Positions 53,671 to 62,580 are shown, numbered from the stretch's first letter. The stretch: 64,000 nt of DNA from Rhodopirellula sp. (GCA_012728855.1 JAAYEH010000433.1:1-64000); one strand, 5' to 3'. Numbers and translations: made by a program. Notes: generated from the sequence alone by a model not told the origin.

Positions 53671-53762
53671 TTCAAAGGGGACAGGTCCATGTTATAGTGG
53701 TTCGATGTAAACCATTGTTCACCAAACGGTATCGCGAAATTGGACCTGTCGCCCTTTTTCAA
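53671..53762. repeat. REP/MITE-like palindrome D (GGGGACAGG family)
   Basis: Arms 53671-53690 (TTCAAAGGGGACAGGTCCAT) and 53739-53762 pair over about 20 bases. The right arm holds a one-base difference in the GGGG run. The tail AACTCCGCTTACAGTTTGAG (53761-53780) is the same as in palindrome C (one base differs). No other gene lies in the 455-base gap between mntP and the SDR gene. Confidence 0.7.
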
Positions 53763-54009
53763 CTCCGCTTACAGTTTGAGTAAGAACCAGCAGAGGGAGC
53801 GACGAAGCATCGGAGAAACCCAACGGACTTGCGGGAATCACGGTTTGACTCACCGCCCTGCCGCCTCCAAAAGAGCGACTAGTCGTCAACAGCGCAAGCC
53901 GCTCGCTCGACGGCTTGCTTGATCAAGTCGCACAACACCCGCTACAATCACCCCACGGTCCGAATTGGAACGTCGTTTCAGCACAAGAGGGGTTTGAGGA
54001 GGAACACAG

Positions 54010-54810
54010 ATGCGCGCCTATTACGAAAACAAGGTCGCCGCAATCACAGGAGCGGCATCGGGCATCGGTCTGGCGGTTACGGAACTGCTGCTCGAGAACG
54101 GGGCGACCGCCTTCATGGCTGATATCAATGGGGACACGCTGCGCGATCAGGTCGCGAGGTTGGACAAGGCATTTCCCAACAAGGCCATAGGAGTTCAGAC
54201 CGACGTTACAAAGCGGTCCCAGGTCAAGGCGCTCATCGATCAGGCGGCAAAGTTCGATGGGCATCTGGATTTCCTGTTCAACAACGCCGGCATCGGCGCG
54301 ACGCTTCCTTTCGAGCAAGTGACCATGGAGTTCTGGAAACGCGCGATCGATATCAACCTTTGGGGTGTGATCTATGGCATTGACGCAGCCTTGCCGATCA
54401 TGCGCAGGCAGCAATCCGGCCATATCATCAATACCTCATCGCTGGCCGGCTATATCCCGCCGCCATTTCAGGCGGTGTACAGTGCGACCAAATATGCCGT
54501 CACAGGCATGACCCAGTGCCTCCGCTACGAGGTGTGGGACGAGCATGTGCGTTTTTCCACCGTCTGCCCGGGCAATGTCGCCACCGCGATCTTCGCCGCG
54601 GCCGGAGCCCTCCCCGATGACGCCGTCCCGGTCGAGGAGGCAGCTCGCATCATTCTCGAGGGGGTGGCGAACAACGAGAACCTGATCATATTCCCCGAAG
54701 CCACCAAACAGTATCTGCAGGGCCTTTCCCCGGAGGAAATGGAGCAATTCCTGATCAGAATGTCGCGCGAACGTCACGAGAATTACCGCACCAAGGGAAA
54801 CTACTTTTGA
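54010..54810 (+). CDS. Short-chain dehydrogenase/reductase (SDR)
   Basis: A 266-residue classical SDR: cofactor motif TGAASGIG (about residues 14-21), FNNAG (about residue 90), catalytic Ser in INTSSLAGY and YSATK (Y-x-x-x-K). The acidic residue after strand 2 (MADINGD) suggests NAD preference. It is followed eight bases later by a small membrane protein gene, which suggests a two-gene operon. The pair reads like proteobacterial sequence rather than like the neighbours. The substrate is unknown. Confidence 0.88.
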   Translation: MRAYYENKVAAITGAASGIGLAVTELLLENGATAFMADINGDTLRDQVARLDKAFPNKAIGVQTDVTKRSQVKALIDQAAKFDGHLDFLFNNAGIGATLPFEQVTMEFWKRAIDINLWGVIYGIDAALPIMRRQQSGHIINTSSLAGYIPPPFQAVYSATKYAVTGMTQCLRYEVWDEHVRFSTVCPGNVATAIFAAAGALPDDAVPVEEAARIILEGVANNENLIIFPEATKQYLQGLSPEEMEQFLIRMSRERHENYRTKGNYF

Positions 54811-54818
54811 GGTGTGCC

Positions 54819-55316
54819 ATGCAACGTGCGGTCCGCGGCTTTCTCTGGCAGCAGGCGCGCTATGCCGCCATCGCGAACGCTGTGCTCAACGGCCTCTTCT
54901 TCTATCTCTCCAACATGCGGATGGAGAAGATTCCCCTTGCCGGCGCGCTGGTGGATACGCTGATCACCTGCGGATTTGTCACCTGCCTCGTCACATGGCC
55001 AACCTCTCACTTCACGCGGAAGGCGGTAAAGGCGGGGTTCCCCGCCATGGAAGCAAACCCGCTCATCGGCGTGCTGCCCGTCAAGTGGCCGCTCTTGTTT
55101 CTTCTTCTTTGGCCGGCGATGGCCGTTGCGATGGGCTCGCTCGTCTGCGCCTCCTACTGGATCCTGGGATTGGATTCCATCGGCTTCCTCCCCATGCTCA
55201 TCCTCAAGATCGTTTCCATGGGTGTTCTCGGCGGCGGAGTAGCCGCGCTGGTGGCGGCGCGCTACCTCCAACCCCACGCGGTCGGGATGACTGATGCACC
55301 AGCGCCATCGACCTGA
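54819..55316 (+). CDS. Small polytopic membrane protein
   Basis: A 165-residue protein with four transmembrane segments (YAAIANAVLNGLFFYLSN; GALVDTLITCGFVTCLVTW; PLLFLLLWPAMAVAMGSLV; LILKIVSMGVLGGGVAALVAA). It starts eight bases after the SDR stop. A conserved-looking loop holds THFTRKAVKAG. No family assigned; it may anchor or supply the SDR's lipid-like substrate. Confidence 0.65.
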   Translation: MQRAVRGFLWQQARYAAIANAVLNGLFFYLSNMRMEKIPLAGALVDTLITCGFVTCLVTWPTSHFTRKAVKAGFPAMEANPLIGVLPVKWPLLFLLLWPAMAVAMGSLVCASYWILGLDSIGFLPMLILKIVSMGVLGGGVAALVAARYLQPHAVGMTDAPAPST

Positions 55317-55466
55317 CTTGGACAACGCAATAGCGAGCTGGATGTCGCCGCGCAAAGCCAAAGCGACGAGGCGGCAGTATTCGCTTCAAGTGGCCGCAGT
55401 CGTCTGCGGAAACTGAATTGGATATCGGACGCGCCGGACGACTCCGACGGCTGTTTCTCGATGGAA

Positions 55467-55754
55467 CTATAGGGACTCGCCGCCGATATACGGTTCCAGA
55501 TCTGCTTGCTCCACTTTCCGACGCGTCAATCGCGACCAGCGGGCCTGTGGATGGCCACAGGCCGGGCAGGCGGGATACGAACCGCTGGAAGGACAGTGCG
55601 GGTTGCGGTGGACGGCAGCGATGTCGCGCCACACGAGTTCGCATTGATCGCAAACGGCGACAACGGCATCGCACTCCCGGCACCGCATGAACCGCAGCAG
55701 TCCCTGGTTGCAGAATGAGCACGGAGCGACGTAGGGCAGTTCTTGTTCTTTCAT
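55467..55754 (-). CDS. Small zinc-ribbon protein
   Basis: A 95-residue protein with three CxxC motifs (CSFC, CREC, CDQC) and later CPSS and CPACG, spaced as in double zinc ribbons. It starts six bases after the stop of the OB-fold protein gene on the same strand, so the two are almost certainly co-transcribed. No family assigned beyond zinc binding. Confidence 0.7.
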   Translation of the reverse strand: MKEQELPYVAPCSFCNQGLLRFMRCRECDAVVAVCDQCELVWRDIAAVHRNPHCPSSGSYPACPACGHPQARWSRLTRRKVEQADLEPYIGGESL

Positions 55755-55760
55755 CGTTCG

Positions 55761-56567
55761 CTACTTGGGAAATGCCGTAATGATGTCCTGAGTGCCGGAA
55801 GTGAACACGATGAACACCTGCCTTAGCGGAGGATTCTGTCTGGCCGCGCCGGTGCGCCCCCCGAGAAAGCCGATACGGCGACCCATATTCACGGTGAACG
55901 AACTTCGGTCCCCTTCCCGTTGCGGGCGGAGTCCACGTTTCTCGGCCAGTTGCCAAGCCTCGTCAATCACCGCCAGGGCCGTCTCGAGATCGCCATCGAA
56001 CACTCCGTGCGGGCCATCGCGCTCGGGAATGTCGCTGGTATGGCGGCCAATATGCGCAACGCGGGTCAGCCCCTCGGGATCCCGCCCTCGGTACCGCAAA
56101 CCGGCCGGGCTGAGCCAGGCGTCTTTGCCCACTTCCTTCAGCGCGAAGGCTTTGGTGCGATGCGGCCGGGCCGCCGGCACGATGCGAATCTGAGAGGGAG
56201 TCCGAAGCCGAATCTGGAGCTTTCCCTCGTAGATCTCGATCTCGCCCGTCAGTTCGACGTCCTTGTTTCGGTAGACATCCGCCGGTTTGCCCTCGCGGAA
56301 ACCGGCCACGTGCTGCGGATGGCAGACGGCCGTGAATTCACTGTCGCCGAAGTTCAAGAACTGGTAGCCGCTGCGAGATTGGCCGGTCCGTTCGATGTGC
56401 CCGCTTACGGTTACTTCCCTGCCGACATGCTCGCGCAAGGCGGCTGAGTCGGTTGCACGGACCTTTGGCACAACGGCGTCTGCCGAGAGACCATGGTGGC
56501 AGACCTCCAGGATGAGCATAACTGCCAGGGATCCGGCACAGACTTGCAGCGGTCGTTTGGTGATCAT
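55761..56567 (-). CDS. Exported OB-fold protein with C-terminal BECR-like domain
   Basis: A 268-residue protein with a signal peptide (SLAVMLILEVCHHGLSA). Residues of about 40-135 form an OB-fold (LREHVGREVTVSGHIERTG, YRNKDVELTGEIEIYEGKLQIRL), as in tRNA- or DNA-binding exported proteins. Residues of about 150-268 (LSPAGLRYRGRDPEGLTRV, AHIGRH, HGVFDGD, IDEAWQLA, FTVNMGRRIGFLGG, IITAFPK) resemble the barnase/EndoU/colicin/RelE fold, with the His in RVAHIGRH and HGVF as possible catalytic residues. That domain call is made from memory of related planctomycete proteins. It pairs with the zinc-ribbon gene downstream. Confidence 0.6.
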   Translation of the reverse strand: MITKRPLQVCAGSLAVMLILEVCHHGLSADAVVPKVRATDSAALREHVGREVTVSGHIERTGQSRSGYQFLNFGDSEFTAVCHPQHVAGFREGKPADVYRNKDVELTGEIEIYEGKLQIRLRTPSQIRIVPAARPHRTKAFALKEVGKDAWLSPAGLRYRGRDPEGLTRVAHIGRHTSDIPERDGPHGVFDGDLETALAVIDEAWQLAEKRGLRPQREGDRSSFTVNMGRRIGFLGGRTGAARQNPPLRQVFIVFTSGTQDIITAFPK

Positions 56568-57129
56568 CTTCGTTACGGGTCTTAAGTCCTAACCTTCAGG
56601 GCGTGACGGCGGGACGCGAAATGAAATGTCAAAACTCGACTCCATTCTGCTTCGATCCACGATCAGCCGCCATGCCCTGCTGCGACAAACATCACCCGGC
56701 GGGCAGCGATGAGCGAGATATGGGCCAGCCTGACCGTATTCTAGCCGATACGGTGAGTCGTGGACAAGGAGGCGGGTCAGCCAGTCGCGCATCAATGAAC
56801 CGCACGATCCGTACCATTCCACGATGCTCCGAGTGCTTCGCATAGGCGGGATAACGACCAACCTCACCTGCCGCGGCGGCCCGGGCGAACTCTGAACCCC
56901 GGAATCGCCTGCCCGCTACGGCATGGACAGAGAAGACGAGGCCGGCCGTTGAGGGACGCGCGGTAAGAGACGCCTGTCGCCGCATGCGCTCGACGCTTGC
57001 GCACGCCGTCACGCTTTGCCACTCTCGGGTGACTTTAACGTTTAGCGACAGCATGCATTCCAAAGCAGCTTGCGCGGATCAGGCCGACTTGCACTATTGT
57101 TCGCGTTCCAAGGGCCAAACAACAGGATA
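56568..57129. other. Gene-free stretch upstream of the OB-fold gene
   Basis: Open frames on both strands (for example 56692-57063 minus) have arginine-rich composition without any recognisable domain. Besides the promoter for the minus-strand OB-fold gene, nothing identifiable is present before the hairpin at 57130. Confidence 0.4.
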
Positions 57130-57177
57130 TTGGGCCGGGTGGACCTGGGCGGCAACGCCCAGGTCCACCCGGCCCAA
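57130..57177. repeat. 22-bp perfect hairpin with GCAA loop (probable terminator of the beta-helix gene)
   Basis: Arms 57130-57151 (TTGGGCCGGGTGGACCTGGG + CG) and 57156-57177 are exactly complementary around GCAA (TTGC on the minus strand). It lies 13 bases after the stop of the minus-strand gene at 57191. It could serve as a terminator in either direction, but no U-run follows on the minus strand. It is not related to the GGGGACAGG family. Confidence 0.6.
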
Positions 57178-57190
57178 TTCTCTAATTCTA

Positions 57191-60100
57191 CTACCAGTCG
57201 ATCGTCTCGTAGTTTCCGCTGGGATGGCGTACCGGCCAGGAGGCTCGCAACTCGTCCTGGTAGAGGCCCATCTTCTCAAACGGGAGGGGCTCAAACAGAC
57301 AGGTGGCGAAGACGGGCGAATCCGGGGTCAGTTGAAAATCGCCCGCATCGGCATCTCGGAATCCTGGATTGCCCTTCTCCCAGTTCCGCTCGATCCGAGC
57401 GTAGCGCATTGTGGTGGCGTTGCCATAGATGAACTGGCCGCAGTTCACTCCAATATTTCCGGCCACGACGTTTCCCCGGACGATGAGGGTGAGATCCTCG
57501 CTGTGCGGCTTGATCGTCGCCAGGCGCGGATAGCGGACGCTCCACGGCGGCTCGGTCACCTTCATGCGGGCCAGATGCGCATCGAGCGACTGATAGGCTT
57601 TGGCATAGACCCACGAGCGGTCTTGCAGGTTGATGCCGGTGTGGCAACGGTGGAATACGTTGTTCTCGACGATATTGTCGCTGCCGCCGAAAAACACGGC
57701 CCCGCTCGCCCCGTCGAAACGTGAAAAGACGTTGCCGTAGACGGTGACGCCGCCGTTGACGTTGTCGATGTAAACTCCCATATGGCAGACGCAGTGGTAG
57801 TCCTTGAACGTCTCGTTGTACGGCAGGTGATGCCAGTAGTTGTAGCGGACGACATTGCCCCGCTCCGCGAGCGCGGCGCCCGAGCTGCCGTACATGTACC
57901 ACGCCCCGGCGTCGCCCGCCTCGTGGGTTACGTCGTGGACCTCGCAGTATTCCGTAACGTGGTCGTTTCCGCTCATCAGAAACGCCTGATGGGGCACGTC
58001 GTGGATCAGGCAGTGCGATATCCGAACACCCACGCCTTCCACTTCGATGCCCGGCTGATAGGCGCCCCGATTCCAGCGGGCGACGTGGTGGATGTGGCAG
58101 TTCTCCACGACGTGCTCGCTGGACCGCAGCGTCGGCAGATCGCCGCCGGTAAGCTTCACCCCGGCGTCGCCTGGGTGGGCCAGGTCGCAGCCGATCAGCG
58201 CGTGGCTGCGTCCCCCTTCGATAATCACGCCCTTGCATCCCATATTGCGAACGACGCAGCCTGCCAGTGTCACGCTTTCGCCGTCTTTGACGACCACGCC
58301 GTGCTGGCGGCCGGCCTCGAGGGTCAGGCCGCGGAAGACGACCTGCGACACGCCTTCCGCCGTGATGATCGGCGTTTCGAGCATCGAGACAATTGCTTCG
58401 CCCTTGTCAACCGCCGCCGGCGGCCAGAAGTAGAGAAGGCCCGTGTCGCGGTCGAGATACCATTCGCCGGGGCTGTCGAGTTCACACAGCAGATTGATTC
58501 CCAGATACCCTGAGCCCTGAACCATTTCGACTCGCTGGGCGGTGCCGGGCGGCAGGTTCCAGTCGACCTGGATGCAGTTCTTCTCCGGATCGAGGCGAAG
58601 GAGCTTGCGGTAGGAGGAGAAGTACGCCCGTTGCCAATAGCCGAAAAGCCAGGGATCGGGCTCGAGTGCCCACGCGTCTTGCCGCGGATCGATGTAGTAG
58701 AAGATATTGGAGTTTTCGACGATGGTTCGTCCACCTTCGCGTGCCGTCACCTGATCGCCGAGTTCGACGTGAGCGAACCGCCGGCTCATCTTCGGCGTGT
58801 CGTTCGGCCAGCGAGCCAGCGACATGGGCGCGTCGTCCCAGAACAATTCCAGGTGGGCCGGATCATCCCTATCTGCCAGTTGCCCGGGACCGCGGCCGCG
58901 CGGCCGCAATTGGCCGAAGTCGGCGATGCCTGCCGCTCGGAGGTCGGCCTGCACGACATGGGCCCGCGCGGCTTCGGGAATCCGCCGCGCTGCGGGGCAG
59001 TCCATCAGCGGCACGAAATCAGCGACGACCTTTCCTCCCCGAAGGATCGGCCGCTGCCCGGCCGCCGCCTGGTAGACGATCGGCGCTTCGGCCGTCCCCG
59101 AATCTTCGGAAGTTAGACAGAAACTCTCTTTCAACCGTGGATACACGCCTCCCTGGAGAACAATGGCGACGCCGCCCGGCGGCAGCGACTCGCTCTTGCG
59201 ACGCTGCCGAAGCGCGTCGCGGGCACGTTCGAGGGTCCGGAACGGATGCTCGGCAGAGCCGTCCCCGCCGTCGTCGCCGTCGGGCGATACATGAAACCAG
59301 GGCGTCGCTCCGTTGATCCGATCGATCCGCCGCTGTCGTTCGTCCCGCAGCGGCTCGCCGTCCGCCAACGTCTCGATATCCCGAAGCCTGGTGATTGCCT
59401 CGACACGGAAGCCTTCGTGCCGGGCGACAAAAAAGTCGCGCGTCTTTGCGTACTCGCGGCAGGCCGCGCTATACTCTCGCTTGTCCCTGAAAATATCTCC
59501 CAGGGCAAGCATGGCGCGGGCGCGGTGGACGAGCACGGCCGAGCCGTCGTCGGCCAGTTGTCGGAAGGCCGCCTTGGCCTCGTCCTGCAAGGAACTCCGC
59601 AACAAGCTCCTGGCGACGAGGAGCCTGGCGTAGGATCGAGCCTGTTGAAAAGCGAGGGAATCGTCGAACCCGGAAAGAGTCAGCAGCGGCTGGAAATATT
59701 CTCGGTACCGACGTTCCCGTTCGGCGTCGGCAGCCGCCGAACCTTCCGCCGAGGGCAGGGGCGCCTTCTGCAGGAACTCCCCAAGCTTCCGAGCTAGCAG
59801 GGCATCGGGATTCCCCAGACCTTCGAACAACTCACCGGGCAGGGCAGTGTCGAAGAAAGCAAGGTCCGCAATTTCGAAGTCGAGAACCCCGGTGCCTTCG
59901 CTGCATTCGCCGACACGGAAATACTTCAGCGTCGCCGAAGGCGTATAGGTCATCACGGTCGCGCTCTCTCCCCGCAAGATGCCGTCGATCCACAGCGCCA
60001 ACTTTTCTTGATGCCACGTCACCGCGATGTGGTGCCACTGCCCCGTGGTGAAGAAGCCCGAACTGCTGACGCTTTTGCTTCCCTCCGGATGCCCCAGGGC

Positions 60101-60592
60101 GATGCTCAGCGTGGCATTGTGAGGAGAAACGAGCAGGCGCCAGCCGTTGTAGTAGCCGCTGCCCGAGGCCATCACGCCGCCTACCGACCGCTCGTAGCCG
60201 CCGCGATCCACCTCCTCCAGCTTGTTGACCTTCAACCAGCAGCAAAGTGTGAAGCCGGTTTCGGGAAAGTCGACGGCCGTGCCGCGCATCTTTCCGTGAA
60301 AGATACGGGTCGCCCGTTGTCCATCGAGGATCCCCGCGGTCTCCGTGATGGGATCGCCCTCCGGAGCCGGATCAAAGGTCATGCCTTTGGGCGCCTCGCC
60401 GAAGTCGTACCACGCAAGACAGTCTTTGCGAGCCCGCATTTGCTTCTGCAGCTCGGTCTGCGGCGTTCGCAGATCGGACCACGGGCCCGCGTACACCAAG
60501 GAGGTCAGCCCTACCCATCCGGCCATGACCAACCAAACCCTGCGTCTCAAGCAAACCATGACTATCTTTCCCATGCGATCGTGTGCCCGCAT
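57191..60592 (-). CDS. LamG plus right-handed beta-helix protein, secreted (GH141-like)
   Basis: A 1133-residue exported protein (signal peptide LVMAGWVGLTSLVYAG). Residues of about 65-270 are a LamG/concanavalin-like sandwich (GTAVDFPETGFTLCCWLKVN, GQWHHIAVTWHQEKLALWIDG). Residues of about 300-420 are helical, TPR-like. From about residue 430 the sequence begins FHVSPDGDDGGDGSAEHPF, then TLERARDALR, followed by a long beta-helix with stacked VVENCHIHHV, ISHCLIHDV and VVRYNYWHHL rungs. This is the form of GH141 and related glycan-degrading helices. It is among the largest genes in the window. ATGs at 60574 and 60559 are alternative starts. Confidence 0.8.
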   Translation of the reverse strand: MRAHDRMGKIVMVCLRRRVWLVMAGWVGLTSLVYAGPWSDLRTPQTELQKQMRARKDCLAWYDFGEAPKGMTFDPAPEGDPITETAGILDGQRATRIFHGKMRGTAVDFPETGFTLCCWLKVNKLEEVDRGGYERSVGGVMASGSGYYNGWRLLVSPHNATLSIALGHPEGSKSVSSSGFFTTGQWHHIAVTWHQEKLALWIDGILRGESATVMTYTPSATLKYFRVGECSEGTGVLDFEIADLAFFDTALPGELFEGLGNPDALLARKLGEFLQKAPLPSAEGSAAADAERERRYREYFQPLLTLSGFDDSLAFQQARSYARLLVARSLLRSSLQDEAKAAFRQLADDGSAVLVHRARAMLALGDIFRDKREYSAACREYAKTRDFFVARHEGFRVEAITRLRDIETLADGEPLRDERQRRIDRINGATPWFHVSPDGDDGGDGSAEHPFRTLERARDALRQRRKSESLPPGGVAIVLQGGVYPRLKESFCLTSEDSGTAEAPIVYQAAAGQRPILRGGKVVADFVPLMDCPAARRIPEAARAHVVQADLRAAGIADFGQLRPRGRGPGQLADRDDPAHLELFWDDAPMSLARWPNDTPKMSRRFAHVELGDQVTAREGGRTIVENSNIFYYIDPRQDAWALEPDPWLFGYWQRAYFSSYRKLLRLDPEKNCIQVDWNLPPGTAQRVEMVQGSGYLGINLLCELDSPGEWYLDRDTGLLYFWPPAAVDKGEAIVSMLETPIITAEGVSQVVFRGLTLEAGRQHGVVVKDGESVTLAGCVVRNMGCKGVIIEGGRSHALIGCDLAHPGDAGVKLTGGDLPTLRSSEHVVENCHIHHVARWNRGAYQPGIEVEGVGVRISHCLIHDVPHQAFLMSGNDHVTEYCEVHDVTHEAGDAGAWYMYGSSGAALAERGNVVRYNYWHHLPYNETFKDYHCVCHMGVYIDNVNGGVTVYGNVFSRFDGASGAVFFGGSDNIVENNVFHRCHTGINLQDRSWVYAKAYQSLDAHLARMKVTEPPWSVRYPRLATIKPHSEDLTLIVRGNVVAGNIGVNCGQFIYGNATTMRYARIERNWEKGNPGFRDADAGDFQLTPDSPVFATCLFEPLPFEKMGLYQDELRASWPVRHPSGNYETIDW

Positions 60593-60618
60593 CGAATTCC
60601 CTGTTTTGAAGTGGTGTG

Positions 60619-60903
60619 CTACTGCAACTCGATGACCGCGATCGTATACACCGCGACTTCCGGCACGGAAAACTACACATGACCGCCGGCGACCTTGGGG
60701 GCGATCGCGGGAAGATCGTTGCGACCCGGGCTGACCAACCGCACCGATCGGACCTTACGCCCCTGTGGGATCTGGACCTCGACGGCGACGTCTCTTAGCG
60801 GTCCCTCTGGACGGTAGTTCACTAGATGCATCAGGCGCCGCTTCTCTTGAGCGGTGTACTCAGCGCAGAGCCGCGGCTGCGCATCCACCGTCGCAGAAAA
60901 CGC
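60619..60903 (-). pseudogene. Glycosidase C-terminal remnant with an in-frame TAG
   Basis: The frame reads KRRLMHLVNYRPEGPLRDVA, then VEVQIPQGRKVRSVRLVSPG and APKVAGGHV, then TAG at 60673-60675, then FSVPEVAVYTIAVIEL and a stop at 60619. The pattern (HLVNYR..P..DV.V.V.LP.G..V.SV..LSP...... F.VP.L.VY..VV.E) is the beta-sandwich end of planctomycete glycosidases and related proteins. The stop removes the last strand. It lies directly upstream of the LamG/beta-helix gene and is joined on the 5' side to an unrelated ModE-like fragment. Confidence 0.6.
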
Positions 60904-61146
60904 TCCGCACGCCTGCCTGATTCGGCAACAGGCAATTCGAACAAAGTCGCATGGGAGCATCCGCGCGCGTCTCGTGCAGCACGCGCTCAAAGGCATCGTA
61001 GTCCCCGGCCTACTCGAAGATCTGCATTCTCGCAACGCCGCAACTGAAAACATGAAAAACCGTTCCACCGGGGGCGATTCTTGCATAACGTGGCATGCCA
61101 TCAGATTAGCCCAAAACTGCCCCTCTTGCCAATATCGGATCTGTCC

Positions 61147-61356
61147 CGCTTTCTTCCCGGCCTTCCTCAGGTCAGCCCAGGCATTGCGGTAACTCATGCC
61201 CAGTTCCGCCGCGGCCAGGTTGAGGCTGCCGGTGCAGGCGATGGCGGCCAGGATGCGCGCCTTGCCGGCGCCGAAGACGCCGGGCACGCCATCGCGGTAC
61301 AGCCACAGGCGGTGGTTGATCTGCGCGGAGGCTGAGCGTTGTGTCGCTGTGGGCAT
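61147..61356 (-). pseudogene. ModE-like helix-turn-helix fragment
   Basis: The frame from ATG 61356 reads HRLWLYRDGVPGVFGAGKAR, then ILAAIACTGSLNLAAAELGM and SYRNAWADLRKAGK. This is the N-terminal winged helix of ModE-type molybdate regulators (GxxRxxLLxxIxxxGSIxxAAxxLGMSYRxAW). After about 70 residues it continues without the dimerisation and molybdate-binding parts, into unrelated sequence and the glycosidase tail at 60619-60903. One continuous frame therefore spans two unrelated gene pieces. Confidence 0.6.
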
Positions 61357-61407
61357 AACGGTGGTCGGAAAATAGCCCCCGGAGGCGGGGGCTCGCGTCG
61401 ATGAAGC

Positions 61408-62269
61408 TCAGGTCTTACGGACAAAGGGCTGGTTGGACAACAGGAAGGACGCCAGGAGGCCGGCTCCCAGGATGCAGGCGCCGGCGATAAAGGTGTACAT
61501 CGAGGCTTGGGCCGGGTGGTTGTCGCGGAAATACGCGGCGATCTTGGGCCCGACCAGACCGGCCATGGACCAGGCGGTCAGGAGCACGCCGTAGACCACA
61601 GCCATGACCTTGGTCCCGAACACGGTCAGGACGAAGGACGGCGCCGTGCCGAAGCCGCCGCCATAGCACAACAGGACATAGCAGACCAGGGCGCTGAAGA
61701 TCCAGGGATTGCCGACGAAAACCAAGGCCGCGAAGACCGCGATCTGGGTGCCGAGGATGAGGCGGAAGGCCTGGATGCGGCCAATCTTGTCGGAGAGACC
61801 ACCCCAGAAGAACCGGCCGATGCCGTTGAAGATCGAACTGATGGCGATCCGGGAACCACTTGGCGGCCGTGGCCACCGGCGTGACATAGCCCAGCCCCAG
61901 GCCCACGCCGCCGATCACGCCCAATCCGGCGTAGAGCAGCATCAGGTTCTTGCCGGCCAGGGCGGCCCCGCCGATCGCCCAGCCCAGGGCGTAGAGCAGG
62001 GCGCCGGCCACAGCCAGCTTGCGCGGTCCGAACTGGGGCAGCAGCACCCCGCCGCCGGCCGCAGCCAGGCCCAGGAAGCAGATGGCCAGCATCAGGATCA
62101 TGGCCACCTGCTGGTTGTTCCAGCCACCGTAGGCCATCAGATCCTTCTGGAAGAAGCTCCAGGCATAGATAGTGCCCAGGGTGATCTGGAGCACCGTGCC
62201 CATGATGGCGATCAGCCAGCGGTTGGGCAGTCTCGGGGCGAGGGCCGGTGCAGATGAGGCATCGGTCAT
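61408..62269 (-). pseudogene. OFA-family MFS transporter with internal deletion and frameshift
   Basis: The start (from ATG 62269) reads RWLIAIMGTVLQITLGTIYA, then GLGVIGGVGLGLGYVTPVAT, AAKWFPD, as in oxalate/formate antiporter-type (OFA) MFS proteins. Near 61855 the frame changes to AISSIFNGIGRFFWGGLSDK, continuing to SFLLSNQPFVRKT at 61408. Between WFPD and SSIFNGIGR about 100 or more residues, including several helices of the centre, are absent, and the frame is shifted. Both ends are otherwise well preserved, so the deletion seems recent or is an assembly error. Confidence 0.75.
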
Positions 62270-62286
62270 GTGGGGTTCCTATGGTG

Positions 62287-62422
62287 TTTGGCAATCCGTT
62301 TCTGCCAGTCCGGAGTGCCGAAGGGGCGGCCTCGTTGTACGCTCTTTCGCAGCGACTGCAACCCTTTCGTGGTCAACGTGATTGACGCGCGCAACCCAAT
62401 CTGCGGGCGCATCGAGTGGACA
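62287..62422 (-). pseudogene. RAYT transposase relic, C-terminal scrap
   Basis: The minus strand contains two frame-shifted pieces: CPLDAPADWVARVN, then LQSLRKSVQRGRPFGTPDWQ and KRIAK. Together they make the typical RAYT C-terminus (PxDWxARVN...LxxLRRSVQRGRPFG). At 62318-62392 the nucleotides are almost identical to 44286-44355, including GAAGGGGCGGCCTCGTTGTA. The string at 62287-62306 equals one at 41150. The relic sits 18 bases upstream of the OFA transporter start. Confidence 0.7.
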
Positions 62423-62580
62423 CGTTATCAACAACGTGTACTCAAAGCAACGGGTGCCGATGATGTCGGCGACCCACACCTTTGAGTGGCCCGCGGTTTC
62501 TGGTACAATCAGGGGCGTTTCCAGCCATAAGGGTCGACAGCAGGGCCAAACCCCGCTGCTACAGGGCGAAGGTCGAGTCA
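62423..62580. other. Promoter region of the kinase gene
   Basis: A 158-base spacer between the RAYT relic and the kinase start. GAAGG lies about 10 bases upstream of ATG 62581. No clear -35/-10 boxes could be identified. Confidence 0.4.
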
